Assembly (NCBI GenBank): GCA_965214955.1
Contig: CBDCCU010000013.1
Span: 248,001-312,000 of the forward strand
Origin: Aliikangiella sp965214955
Lineage (GTDB): Bacteria; Pseudomonadota; Gammaproteobacteria; Enterobacterales; Kangiellaceae
Reading direction: 5' to 3'
DNA: 64,000 nucleotides
The notes under the pieces were generated by a model. That model was given only the letters and a program-made list of their open reading frames with translations. It was not told where the DNA came from and did no database searches. Made by a program: the position numbers and the translations under genes. Shown here piece by piece: positions 36,795 through 45,144 of the stretch (positions within the stretch are counted from its first letter, which is position 1; each line of letters begins with the position of its first letter).

Positions 36795-37192
36795 TCCTTA
36801 CCAAGCTATTACCCACATTAATGGTTGCCTTAGGCGGTGCAATAGGTGCTTCTTTAAGGTTTTGGTTAAGAGAATATTTACCGCTTATCACAGGCTCAAC
36901 TTTTCCAATGAGCACTTTATTGGTTAATACCTTAGGCTGCTTTTTAGCGGGTATGGTTTATATGTGGCTCGATGTTTCGGAGCAATCTTGGTCGGTTAAC
37001 AAGTATTTATTTTTCTTTGTTGGCTTTTTAGGCGCGTTTACCACCTTTTCGGCCTTTGCACTAGATAGCTTTTTACTGTTTAAACAGCAAGAATTTATCA
37101 AATTATTCATTAATATTGGTGCAAACTGCCTGTTATGTTTAATTTGTGTATTTGTTGGCGCATGGGTTGGTGGTAGAATAGCCGCCTCATAA
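36791..37192 (+). CDS. crcB: Fluoride exporter CrcB/FluC
   Basis: 133 residues with four membrane helices and the family motifs GGAIGASLRFWLREY, NTLGCFLAGM and FLGAFTTFSAFALDS. Forms a dual-topology dimeric fluoride channel in the inner membrane. ATG overlaps the rarA stop codon by four bases, hence translational coupling. rarA-crcB-serS is a common order. Confidence 0.95.
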   Translation: MILTKLLPTLMVALGGAIGASLRFWLREYLPLITGSTFPMSTLLVNTLGCFLAGMVYMWLDVSEQSWSVNKYLFFFVGFLGAFTTFSAFALDSFLLFKQQEFIKLFINIGANCLLCLICVFVGAWVGGRIAAS

Positions 37193-37230
37193 ATTCTATA
37201 AACCAATCGATTTAATATTTCGGGTAAAAA

Positions 37231-38514
37231 ATGATTGATCCAAAGTTGTTCAGAACTGATCTTGAAGCAGTAATTGCTAATTTAGCAAAACGTGGTGTTA
37301 CGTTTGAAAAAGAAGCGTATTTAGCGCTAGAAGAAAGCCGTAAGTCGCTACAAATTAAAATGCAAGACCTACAAAACGAAAGAAACACCCGTTCAAAGTC
37401 GATTGGTAAAGCCAAAGCCGCTGGTGAAGATATTCAACCTCTGCTTGATGAAGTGGCTAACTTAGGTGCAGATCTTGATAAAGCTAAAACCGAATTTGAA
37501 ACTGTTGCCAATGAGTTAGAAGATTTATTTGCGGGGTTACCTAATTTAATTTCGGATGAAGTACCACAAGGGCAAAGCGAAGATGATAACTTAGAAGTTC
37601 GCCGCTGGGGTGAGCCGACACAATTTGATTTTGAGCCGAAAGAGCATACCGAGATTGGCGAAGGCATTGATGGTTTAGACTTTGCCGCATCTGCCAAGCT
37701 TAGCGGTTCGCGTTTTGCGGTAATGAAAGCTGGTGTGGCAAAAATGCATCGCGCGTTAATTCAGTTAATGCTAGATACTCACACCGAAATGCACGGCTAT
37801 CAAGAAACTTATGTACCTTACTTAGTTAAGCCAGAATGTTTACACGGCACTTCGCAATTACCTAAATTTGCCGAAGATCTGTTTAGCGTACAAGGCACAA
37901 CTCAAGATAACAAACCGCTTTATATGATCCCAACGGCAGAAGTACCACTAACTAACTTAGTGCGCGAAGACATTGTTGATGCCGAAAGTCTTCCTATTAA
38001 GCTTACAGGGCACACACCCTGTTTTAGAAGTGAGGCAGGCTCTTACGGTAAAGATGTAAAAGGGCTTATTCGTCAGCACCAGTTTGAAAAAGTAGAGCTG
38101 GTACAAATTGTCAAACCAGAAGATTCAATGGCTGCCTTAGATGAGCTAACAGGTCATGCAGAAAAAATTCTGCAAATGCTAGAGCTACCATACCGCACAG
38201 TCATTTTATGCACAGGTGATATTGGTTTTGGCTCAACTAAAACTTATGATATTGAAGTTTGGTTACCTGGGCAAAATGCTTATCGCGAAATTTCATCTTG
38301 CAGTAATATGGGTGACTTCCAAGCCAGAAGAATGCAAGCTCGTTATCGCGATCCTGAAACGGGTAAGCCAGAATTGCTCCACACCTTAAATGGCTCAGGG
38401 TTAGCAGTTGGCAGAACCCTAGTGGCTATTTTAGAAAACTATCAAACCGAAGATGGAAAAGTTAGAGTTCCCGACGCACTTAAGCGATATATGCCGCAGG
38501 CTTATATTGGATAG
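37231..38514 (+). CDS. serS: Seryl-tRNA synthetase
   Basis: 427 residues: N-terminal coiled-coil arm (about 25-105) for tRNA binding, then the class II catalytic domain with motif 2 TPCFRSEAGSYGKDVKGLIRQHQFEKVE and motif 3 GSGLAVGRTLVAILENYQ. Charges tRNA-Ser (and tRNA-Sec) with serine. GGTAAAAA precedes the start weakly. Ended by a strong terminator, so it is the last gene of the ftsK-to-serS group. Confidence 0.97.
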   Translation: MIDPKLFRTDLEAVIANLAKRGVTFEKEAYLALEESRKSLQIKMQDLQNERNTRSKSIGKAKAAGEDIQPLLDEVANLGADLDKAKTEFETVANELEDLFAGLPNLISDEVPQGQSEDDNLEVRRWGEPTQFDFEPKEHTEIGEGIDGLDFAASAKLSGSRFAVMKAGVAKMHRALIQLMLDTHTEMHGYQETYVPYLVKPECLHGTSQLPKFAEDLFSVQGTTQDNKPLYMIPTAEVPLTNLVREDIVDAESLPIKLTGHTPCFRSEAGSYGKDVKGLIRQHQFEKVELVQIVKPEDSMAALDELTGHAEKILQMLELPYRTVILCTGDIGFGSTKTYDIEVWLPGQNAYREISSCSNMGDFQARRMQARYRDPETGKPELLHTLNGSGLAVGRTLVAILENYQTEDGKVRVPDALKRYMPQAYIG

Positions 38515-38535
38515 TTTTTGCAGTGATTTAAAATT

Positions 38536-38563
38536 AAAAAAACGCTCAATTGAGCGTTTTTTT
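38536..38563. terminator. Intrinsic terminator after serS
   Basis: Perfect 14-bp palindrome without a loop gap: AAAAAAACGCTCAA (38536-38549) / TTGAGCGTTTTTTT (38550-38563), followed by G. The T tract is long; it can also serve the minus-strand gene that ends at 38671. Confidence 0.93.
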
Positions 38564-38670
38564 GTGAGTTTATTTTAACTTATTAACCGCAAGCTTCTAA
38601 ATATAAAGGCAGTTTTCCCTATATCAGTAAATAAATCCTTAAATCGGTAATTATTACCTAAATGATCAAT

Positions 38671-39264
38671 TTATTTTTTATCAACAGTTTGCTTGGCGAG
38701 TGACTCTTTTGGTAAAGACGACTTTTTAGTTGTTGTAATATCAAACTTAATTAAATGTCCCCCATTTTGGGTTCGCTCGATAATACGGTTATAGCGAGAC
38801 TGTTTTTCTGCTTCGCTCATGTCGCTACTAATTTGAATAACCTCTACACTAACCGGGTATTTGGCGCTAATTGCCATTAAGCTTGTGGCAAGTAAGATGA
38901 TTGACATAAGCCAAATCAGAGGTTTTTTCTTGTAGATTGAAGTTTTAACCGATTGGTTTTGGGCTGAATTAACTAATAAGCGATAGCCTTTTTTGGGAAT
39001 GGTTTCTAAAATCGACGGGTTTTTAGAGTTATCACCCAAAGCCTTACGGATCTTTTTTACACAGTTGTTAATTGCATCTTCGCTAACAATTCTGCCATTC
39101 CACACTTTGTTAATTAGGGTTTCTCTACTGACCACTTGCCCAGCATTTTCAGCAAATAAACTTAAGGCTTTAACACAAAGAGGTTGCAAAGGAATATCTT
39201 GTTTGCCGTGTTGCAATTTATTTTCTTCTTCATAAAGCGTCCAGTCATTAAATGTAATTGCCAT
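38671..39264 (-). CDS. ToxR/CadC-like membrane-anchored winged-helix regulator
   Basis: 197 residues from start at 39264 (MAITFNDWTLYEEE), chosen for GGAATT upstream; a longer frame begins at 39291 without a good site. Trans_reg_C winged helix (about 1-95: LQPLCVKALSLFAENAGQVVSRETLI, then SEDAINNCVKKIRKALGD and TIPKKGYRLLV), one membrane helix (about 115-135, PLIWLMSIILLATSLMAIS) and a short periplasmic tail. Such proteins sense a periplasmic signal and bind DNA while in the membrane. Divergent from the retropepsin-like gene, 262 bp apart; that gene is the likely target. Confidence 0.88.
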   Translation of the reverse strand: MAITFNDWTLYEEENKLQHGKQDIPLQPLCVKALSLFAENAGQVVSRETLINKVWNGRIVSEDAINNCVKKIRKALGDNSKNPSILETIPKKGYRLLVNSAQNQSVKTSIYKKKPLIWLMSIILLATSLMAISAKYPVSVEVIQISSDMSEAEKQSRYNRIIERTQNGGHLIKFDITTTKKSSLPKESLAKQTVDKK

Positions 39265-39449
39265 AAATAATTCCAATAAACGATTTTGCAAATTGTATGG
39301 TTTTATAGCAATTGCTATGCCATTGGTTTAGATCTTTCAATGTATTGGTTAGAAAATAATTAGCCAAAAATATTAAAAGAATAAACGGTTAGAAAATGGT
39401 TAGGTGTTTATTGTTGCGGTTTTTAGGGTTATTGGCTTTTAATTGAATG

Positions 39450-39497
39450 ACTGTATTTTTAACTGTATTTTTAACTGTATTTTTAACTGTATTTTTA
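39450..39497. repeat. Four tandem 12-bp repeats in divergent promoter region
   Basis: Exact ACTGTATTTTTA units at 39450-39461, 39462-39473, 39474-39485 and 39486-39497. They end 29 bp before the ATG at 39527 and lie within the ToxR-like/aspartyl protease spacer. They may be binding sites for the divergent regulator; alternatively a slippage-prone spacer. In the upstream in-frame extension they would encode a repeated NCIF tetrapeptide. Confidence 0.9.
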
Positions 39498-39526
39498 GAA
39501 AATTTTTTAGTTTTGAGGTGAAAATA

Positions 39527-40561
39527 ATGACTAATGTTCAATTAAATAAAAGGGTAAAAAGTAGCTTTAAACTATTGGGTATTCCGTTGGTTTATATGAT
39601 CTTTATTCATGTAAACGCAAAGGATAATTCAAATGAGTCTGCGCAATCACAACAAGCGCAAGAGCAACAAAGGCTTATAGCAAATCGCTGTAAGCCATTA
39701 ACCAAAAAAACCATTAAAACTCAGTTTAAACAAGGTAAAGGCGGGCATGTTTTGGTAGAAGGCTTATTCAATAATCAACAACATACGGCTATTGTTGATA
39801 CTGGTGGCATTGGTGTTGGTGGGGTTATCTCGCAAAAGGTTTTAAATGAAGTTCAGCCACAAGATAAAAAAATAAGTGAAGGTAATGTTCAAGGGGCCAA
39901 TCATTCGCGCGCTATGAAAATGACTCAGTTGCAATCGACGGGAATAGGAGAGGCTAGTGCGAATAACTTAAATTTTGTAATAACCCCTAGTGCAGTACTA
40001 CCCAATGAAGCCGAAGTTTTAATTGGCAGTGAGTTTTTGTGTAGCTTTATTGCAGAGTTTAACTTTAAAAATAATCAGTTAGTTTTATATCCCCAAAGCA
40101 CATCTTTGCAAAGTTTAACGCAATCAAAGCAAACAAATAAAACGTGGTCATTAAGTAAAAGCCATTCTCGTATAGCTGGTGCTTTGATTATTGATATGAC
40201 ATTAAACGGAAAACCCATAAAAGCGGTTGTTGATACAGGTGCTAAACATTCTATTATTAATTGGAAGGCGGCAAATTTAATCGGAATTAACAGAGGTGAT
40301 AAAGCGGTTACTGTTGAAGAAAATAAAGCATCTGGTATTCATGGTGATGCTGCGGATAAAAGTTATAAAATCACCGCTGATAATTTAGCCGTTGCGCATT
40401 CAGATATTAGTATAAATAATTTAGATCTAAGAGTTTCAGATTTAGGCTCTTTTAATCCATTAGTGGATGATGTTGCGGCAATTAACTTAGGGGTTGATTT
40501 TTTTAACAATAGACGGTTAATTATTGACTATGCAAATAGGCAAGTTGTTGTTTCTGACTAG
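39527..40561 (+). CDS. Double retropepsin-like aspartyl protease domain protein
   Basis: 344 residues from the start at 39527, chosen for GAGGTG eight bases upstream; an in-frame ATG at 39443 would add a repetitive NCIF leader. N-terminal hydrophobic anchor or signal (LLGIPLVYMIFIHVNA). Two aspartic-protease motifs of the clan AA type are visible: AIVDTGGIGVGG (about residue 85) and AVVDTGAKHSIINW (about 235), each followed by hydrophobic-Gly patterns (VLIGSEFL; NLGVDFF). The tandem pair could form a pseudo-dimeric active site as in pepsin. Substrate unknown; probably periplasmic. Confidence 0.82.
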   Translation: MTNVQLNKRVKSSFKLLGIPLVYMIFIHVNAKDNSNESAQSQQAQEQQRLIANRCKPLTKKTIKTQFKQGKGGHVLVEGLFNNQQHTAIVDTGGIGVGGVISQKVLNEVQPQDKKISEGNVQGANHSRAMKMTQLQSTGIGEASANNLNFVITPSAVLPNEAEVLIGSEFLCSFIAEFNFKNNQLVLYPQSTSLQSLTQSKQTNKTWSLSKSHSRIAGALIIDMTLNGKPIKAVVDTGAKHSIINWKAANLIGINRGDKAVTVEENKASGIHGDAADKSYKITADNLAVAHSDISINNLDLRVSDLGSFNPLVDDVAAINLGVDFFNNRRLIIDYANRQVVVSD

Positions 40562-40667
40562 ATTAACAGGGCAGGTGTTTCTAATTGAATTCAATTAAAT
40601 TTAGCCAAAGATCTACTTCGGCTTGCTGATTTCTTAATTTTTTTATATTCTCAGTTTCATCACTTTA

Positions 40668-40933
40668 TATACCCGTTCTCCTTTAAGATGCATGTTTCAG
40701 TGTTCAGCCAAAAAGCTTGAACAAGGCGCAGCTTGCAGGAAATGGTAAGCCCTTTTCAAAAGCTGTAACACAGTGCAAGCTTTTTGGCTGAGCACCCGAA
40801 GGGCAAGGCAGTAAACCAACCTCTTCTTCGTTATCAACGCTTGAATTAGAATGACTAATCCAGCGCATTAATGCCTCAAATAGGGTGGCTTACTGATTTG
40901 CTGAAACATGCATCTTAAAGGAGAACGGGTATA
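40668..40933. mobile_element. MITE-like element with perfect 33-bp terminal inverted repeats
   Basis: Terminal arms TATACCCGTTCTCC... (40668-40700) and its exact reverse complement (40901-40933), 266 bp in total, with no open reading frame. Inside, a second nested pair (TGTTCAGCCAAAAAGCTTG, 40701-40719, and CAAGCTTTTTGGCTGAGCA, about 40776-40794) gives a further fold. It lies in the 423-bp space between the protease-like gene and DUF2130. A degenerate half copy is at 60078-60107. No flanking duplication was identified. Confidence 0.85.
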
Positions 40934-40984
40934 CAAGCTCAGTTTGTGTAAAACTTTATATTATGAGCAGAAGGAATATTTAAA

Positions 40985-42322
40985 ATGAATGAGATTATTT
41001 GCCCGCACTGTAAGAAGGCTTTCAAGGTTGATGAAGCTGGGTATGCTGATATTTTGAAGCAGGTTCATGATAGTGAATTTGAAAAGCAGTTGCATGAGCG
41101 ACTTGAGTTAGCCGAAAAAGATAAACTTAAAGAAGTTGAGTTGGCGAAAAGTAATGTTAGAAATGATATGCAGGAAATTGCATCCGCTAAAGATGCAGAA
41201 ATTAAGCGGTTAGAAGCGAAGCTCGAAGCCGAAGAAGTCGCGCGCAAACTGGCAGTTACTGAGGCAATGAAAGCTGTTGAAAAAGAGCGAGATTTGCTAG
41301 CTAATAAGCTAGAGAAGGCTAAACAAGATAATCTTGCTGCATCGAAACTTGCTGAAGAAAAGCTTAGCGCTAGCGAGGCGAATCAAAAGCTAGCGGTTGC
41401 AGAGGCCGTTGGAAAAGTAGAAAAAGAGCGTGATGAGCTTCGCAGCAATCTTAAGCAGGCCGAATTAGAAAAACAACTTGCTGAGAAGTCTCTCAAAGAT
41501 AAATACGAAACTCAGATTAAAGATCGTGATGATGCGATTGAGCGCCTTCGTGATATGAAAGCCCGACTTTCAACAAAAATGGTTGGGGAAACGCTCGAAC
41601 AACATTGTGAAACTGAATTTAACCGCATTCGCTCTACTGCTTTCCCCAATGCTTATTTCGAAAAAGATAATGATGCAAGATCGGGAAGCAAGGGAGACTT
41701 CATTTTTCGTGATACCGATAATGCAGGTACAGAAATAGTTTCGATAATGTTTGAAATGAAGAATGAAACAGACACCAGCGCGACCAAGAAGAAAAATGAA
41801 GATTTTTTGAAAGAGCTAGATAAAGATCGTATGGAAAAAGGCTGTGAATACGCCATTTTGGTTTCACTGCTGGAGCCTGAGAGTGAGCTTTATAACTCTG
41901 GTATTGTTGATGTATTTCATCGTTATCCCAAAATGTATGTTATACGCCCTCAATTTTTTATCCCAATAATTACCCTGCTTAGAAATGCAGCAATGAAATC
42001 TATGGAGTACAAGACAGAGCTAGCTCTTGTTAAGTCTCAGAGTATTGATATAACCAACTTTGAAAATGATTTAGACCAATTTAAGACTGCTTTTGCAAAG
42101 AATTATGATCTGGCTTCGAGAAAATTCAAAACCGCAATAGATGAAATAGATAAGTCGATTAACCACCTCCAGAAAACCAAAGACGCACTGCTGGGAACTG
42201 ATAGAAACCTCCGTCTTGCCAATGATAAAGCACAAGATGTAACGATTAAAAAGCTAACACGTAAAAACCCGACCATGGCAGCTAAATTTGAGGATTTAAA
42301 ATCTGATGGAGATGAGGGTTAG
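40985..42322 (+). CDS. DUF2130 domain protein, putative nuclease
   Basis: 445 residues. An N-terminal CPHCKK zinc-ribbon-like motif, a long charged coiled coil (about 30-190, repeated AVAEAVGKVEKERDE-type units), then the DUF2130 domain (about 195-440). In it, GD238FIF followed by FE257MK259 looks like the D...ExK core of PD-(D/E)XK nucleases, an inference from motif alone. The last 50 residues carry a second coil. AGCAGAAGGAATA precedes the start. Between the MITE and an IS3 remnant; may be accessory DNA. Biological role is not established. Confidence 0.84.
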   Translation: MNEIICPHCKKAFKVDEAGYADILKQVHDSEFEKQLHERLELAEKDKLKEVELAKSNVRNDMQEIASAKDAEIKRLEAKLEAEEVARKLAVTEAMKAVEKERDLLANKLEKAKQDNLAASKLAEEKLSASEANQKLAVAEAVGKVEKERDELRSNLKQAELEKQLAEKSLKDKYETQIKDRDDAIERLRDMKARLSTKMVGETLEQHCETEFNRIRSTAFPNAYFEKDNDARSGSKGDFIFRDTDNAGTEIVSIMFEMKNETDTSATKKKNEDFLKELDKDRMEKGCEYAILVSLLEPESELYNSGIVDVFHRYPKMYVIRPQFFIPIITLLRNAAMKSMEYKTELALVKSQSIDITNFENDLDQFKTAFAKNYDLASRKFKTAIDEIDKSINHLQKTKDALLGTDRNLRLANDKAQDVTIKKLTRKNPTMAAKFEDLKSDGDEG

Positions 42323-42327
42323 GGTTA

Positions 42328-42503
42328 ATGCAGTCGTAGAGCGGTTTTTTGGCAGTTTAAAACATGACTGGATTTTAAAAGTACCACAACCAACTCGTGA
42401 GTATATGAAATATTACAACGTTGTAAGGTTGCATTCACCTAATGATGATCTGTCACCAGCTGAATATGAAAATTTTTTAAGAAAAGTGTCTTGTTGGAGT
42501 TGA
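42328..42503 (+). mobile_element. IS3-family transposase (OrfB) remnant
   Basis: About 58 residues matching the end of an IS3-family integrase-type transposase: NAVVERFFGSLKHDW, then PTREYMKYYNVVRLHS...LSPAEYENFLRKVS. Compared with intact relatives a short piece between PTRE and YMKYYN seems lost. No 5' part, OrfA or intact ends found, so it is a dead fragment at the boundary between DUF2130 and AbiE. Confidence 0.8.
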
Positions 42504-42540
42504 CCAGAACAAGGGGGTATGGTTTATTTATTTTGGTTAT

Positions 42541-42559
42541 TAAGTATTTTAACTACTTA
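42541..42559. promoter_or_regulatory. Inverted repeat, possible AbiE operator
   Basis: TAAGTA (42541-42546) and TACTTA (42554-42559) around a 7-base spacer, about 60 bases ahead of the AbiEi start. AbiEi proteins autoregulate by binding inverted repeats upstream of their own operon, so this is a plausible operator. Not proven. Confidence 0.4.
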
Positions 42560-42620
42560 AATTACAAAATATATAAACTGTTCGGTTGCTCTGGTTTAAA
42601 AATAAATGTAAATTCGTATT

Positions 42621-43391
42621 ATGGATACGGAAAGAGAGTCAAAATTAAACCATTTGTTGAGTACGCAATCCCACGGGGTCGTGTTAACGACGACATGGCT
42701 CGTTGATCAAGGGTATAGCCTTGATCTTCAACAGCAGTACAAGAGAAGCCAGTGGTTTGATTCAATCGGCAAAGGTGCTTTGATACGCCACGGTGATCAG
42801 GTGGATTATCTGGGTGGTGTGTATGCGCTTCAAGCGCAACTTGGCTCCACCACCCACCCAGCAGGCAAAACTGCACTGGAAATACAGGGCAAAGCCCATT
42901 ACTTGAAGCCGTCACTTAAGCAAGTGCAACTCTTTGGCGGGAAAGGTGAGAACTTGCCGCTCTGGTTTAAAAAACACCATTGGGGGCTAAGCGTAGAAGC
43001 TAAGTTTTCGTCTTTTTTACCACCAAAGTTGGGGTTGGTCGAGATCGACCATAAAGGCTTCAAAGTCAAGGTCTCAGGTCCTGCTAGGGCGTTGATGGAG
43101 TGCTTATATTTAGCACCTAAATACCAGCCGCTAGTAGAAGTCTATGAATTGATGGAGGGGCTTAATAATTTACGCCCAGTACTCGTACAAAAACTATTAG
43201 AGCAATGTACCTCTATAAAGGTAAAGCGGTTGTTTTTGTACTTGGCGGATAAGGCAGGCCATGAATGGTTTAATCTTGTTAATTTAGACAAGGTTGAGTT
43301 GGGTTCGGGTAAACGTGCCATCGTCAGTGATGGCGCTTATGTCACTAAATACCAGATAACTGTACCTAGGGAGTTAGAGGCCGCAGCATGA
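42621..43391 (+). CDS. abiEi: Type IV antitoxin AbiEi
   Basis: 256 residues. N-terminal winged helix (about 5-90: LNHLLSTQSHGVVLTTTWLVDQGYS) followed by the AbiEi C-terminal domain (GPARALMECLYLAPKYQPLVE... ). As cognate antitoxin and transcriptional repressor of AbiEii it prevents growth arrest. Its last four bases overlap the toxin ATG, as in known AbiE operons. No clear ribosome-binding site before its start. Confidence 0.85.
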   Translation: MDTERESKLNHLLSTQSHGVVLTTTWLVDQGYSLDLQQQYKRSQWFDSIGKGALIRHGDQVDYLGGVYALQAQLGSTTHPAGKTALEIQGKAHYLKPSLKQVQLFGGKGENLPLWFKKHHWGLSVEAKFSSFLPPKLGLVEIDHKGFKVKVSGPARALMECLYLAPKYQPLVEVYELMEGLNNLRPVLVQKLLEQCTSIKVKRLFLYLADKAGHEWFNLVNLDKVELGSGKRAIVSDGAYVTKYQITVPRELEAAA

Positions 43392-44290
43392 AGGACGCAT
43401 ATAAAAAACAAGTGAGTCTCTTGTTGGATGTGTTGCCCGAAGTCGCTAAAGAAAGTTGCTTTGCCATGCATGGCGGCACAGCCATTAACTTGTTTGTAAG
43501 AGATATGCCAAGGCTATCGGTTGATATTGACTTGACCTATGTGCCGATAGAAGAGCGAGGCGAAAGCCTTAAAAACATTAATGATGCGCTTATCCGCATA
43601 AAAGCGCGTGTAGAAGCGATAAAGCCGAACGTGCGTATCGCTCATAAAGAGAATGTATGCAAGCTTCAAATCTCGGACAGTGGTACGCAGATCAAGATTG
43701 AAGTGAATATGGTCGGGCGAGGGTTATTAGATGAAGCATACAAAGCGACTTTATGTGATACCGCACAGGAAGAATTTGATGCTTTTTGTGCTATGACACT
43801 TGTGCCAATGTCGCAGCTTTATGGCGGTAAGATATGCGCGGCACTGGATAGACAGCATCCGCGAGATTTATTTGATATAAAATTGTTGCTTGATAACGAA
43901 GGCTTTATAAGCGAGATCAAAAAAGGTTTGGTTTTTGGGTTGGTTAGCAGCAACCGCCCAACGCATGAACTGTTAAAGCCAAGGCTACAAGATCAGCGTA
44001 CCGCTTTTAATAACCAGTTTGAGGGGATGAGTGCCATTGATTTCTCTTATGAGGATTACGAGCAAATCCGCTTACAATTGATAGAACTGGTTAATGGTTG
44101 TCTGACTGAAGAAGACAAAGCATTTTTGCTCAGTGTTAATCAGTTAGAACCTAATTGGGGAATTTATGACTTTCAGAATTTCCCGTCAGTGAAGTGGAAA
44201 CTTTCGAATTTGAAGAGGTTCAAGGACGAGAGAAGTAGTGATTACCAAGCCCAGTATGAGCAATTAGAAAGCATAATGTGCGGTAATTGA
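43388..44290 (+). CDS. abiEii: AbiEii toxin, nucleotidyltransferase family
   Basis: 300 residues. The DNA polymerase beta-type nucleotidyltransferase signature is intact: FAMHGGTAINLFVRDMPRLSVDIDLTY gives the G-[GS] motif and the D-x-D metal ligands, and AALDRQHPRDLFDIKLLL follows. AbiEii transfers nucleotides to tRNA and stops growth of phage-infected cells (type IV toxin-antitoxin, abortive infection). Overlaps abiEi by four bases. It sits 108 bp before the prfC fragment. Confidence 0.88.
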   Translation: MKDAYKKQVSLLLDVLPEVAKESCFAMHGGTAINLFVRDMPRLSVDIDLTYVPIEERGESLKNINDALIRIKARVEAIKPNVRIAHKENVCKLQISDSGTQIKIEVNMVGRGLLDEAYKATLCDTAQEEFDAFCAMTLVPMSQLYGGKICAALDRQHPRDLFDIKLLLDNEGFISEIKKGLVFGLVSSNRPTHELLKPRLQDQRTAFNNQFEGMSAIDFSYEDYEQIRLQLIELVNGCLTEEDKAFLLSVNQLEPNWGIYDFQNFPSVKWKLSNLKRFKDERSSDYQAQYEQLESIMCGN

Positions 44291-44331
44291 TTTATAGTCT
44301 ATCAGCTATTAGGTGGAATGACGCGCCTTTT

Positions 44332-44382
44332 GGGTACAAGCAAAAGGCATACTTTTAACAATGGGTACAAATTTAGGTACAA
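44332..44382. repeat. GGGTACAA repeats, possible integrase arm sites
   Basis: GGGTACAA at 44332-44339 and 44363-44370 and AGGTACAA at 44375-44382 lie immediately upstream of the prfC 5' fragment. Repeats like this commonly flank attachment sites of DUF4102-type integrases and may be the arm-type sites of an older element. Inference. Confidence 0.5.
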
Positions 44383-44397
44383 AGTAAGGTAATCAAA

Positions 44398-44472
44398 GTG
44401 GCAGATAGTATTTTTCTAGATGAAATCAATAAGCGAAGAACCTTCGCCATCATCTCTCACCTAGATCTTTAG
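44398..44472 (+). pseudogene. prfC 5'-end remnant (left attachment site region)
   Basis: GTG codon followed by a frame of 24 residues (ADSIFLDEINKRRTFAIISH-LDL) that ends in TAG at 44470. Over 69 bases it aligns without gaps to the start of the intact prfC gene (58492-58560) with about 58 identities, including the run TCAATAAGCGAAGAACCTTC. The alignment breaks at the codon corresponding to proline-22, immediately after the shared ATCATCTC. This is the leftover prfC N terminus expected at the left end of a prfC-integrated element. Confidence 0.85.
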
Positions 44473-44630
44473 CGCTAAATTTTCATAAGTCAGGTTGAGT
44501 CAGCTTGTGACAATAAACCTAACAAAATCAATTGATTACGACTTGTCTTAGCTTGTCGTATTGACTCTCAAAGTCTTCTTCAGCCATCCTAAGTCCAGCA
44601 ATTTGTGTACACGCTTTGAGGAAGAGCGTC

Positions 44631-44993
44631 GTGCTTGCGGAGGTCTGGTTAAAATCTGACTGTGGCAAGCCACGTAGCAAACGAGAAGAAAAAGCAGATC
44701 GTGACGATTTGAGTGCGAGCGTAATGCTTTCAGGGAAAATGATCTTTCAAATTCGGTATCGCTACCATGGAAAAGCAACAAGGCTTGATCTTGGCTCATA
44801 TCCTTTAATGTCTCTCAAAGAGGCGCGCGCCGAAAACATGCACCTTAAAAAACAACTTGAGCAAGGGCATAATCCCAAGATCGTGAAACAGTTTGAGAAA
44901 CAGGCAATAAAAAACGCTTCTCTGCTGAGTGAAGTGCATGTCGAATGGTATGAAAACTAGTGTGTGCTTAACAAGAAAAATCATCAGACAAAA
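44631..44993 (+). pseudogene. Tyrosine integrase N-terminal remnant (SXT/P4-like)
   Basis: From a GTG at 44631: WLKSDCGKPRSKREEKADRD, then FQIRYRYHGKATRLDLGSYP and MSLKEARAE, the DUF4102 arm-binding domain of P4-like integrases. TAG at 44958-44960 interrupts the reading, but the same frame continues CVLNKKNHQ, as in the intact family where WY-x-x-YC-V-x-N-K-K is expected. No catalytic domain (R-H-R-Y) follows. The resemblance to the prfC-specific SXT integrase and the position next to the prfC remnant fit an attL-proximal int. Identification of the specific family is from memory. Confidence 0.75.
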
Positions 44994-45144
44994 AGCCTTC
45001 TATATCAAGGAACAGTAGACGCTTAAGAAAAAACAGCGCTCTCGAAAGTCCTTGATCAGAGATTTGGATTAGAAAGACCCTTGCTCCTTGTGGATTCCCC
45101 AATTTTCTCATATGCTTACCTATAGTCTCATGGTGGGTAAAACT

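Noticed and set aside
39443..39526. Upstream start of the retropepsin-like gene adding a repeated NCIF peptide
   Set aside because: GAGGTG before the inner ATG at 39527 is far better, and the leader would be made only of the 12-bp repeat.
44616..44630. TTG start for the integrase remnant
   Set aside because: GTG at 44631 has GAGGAAGAG in front of it; gene is dead in any case.
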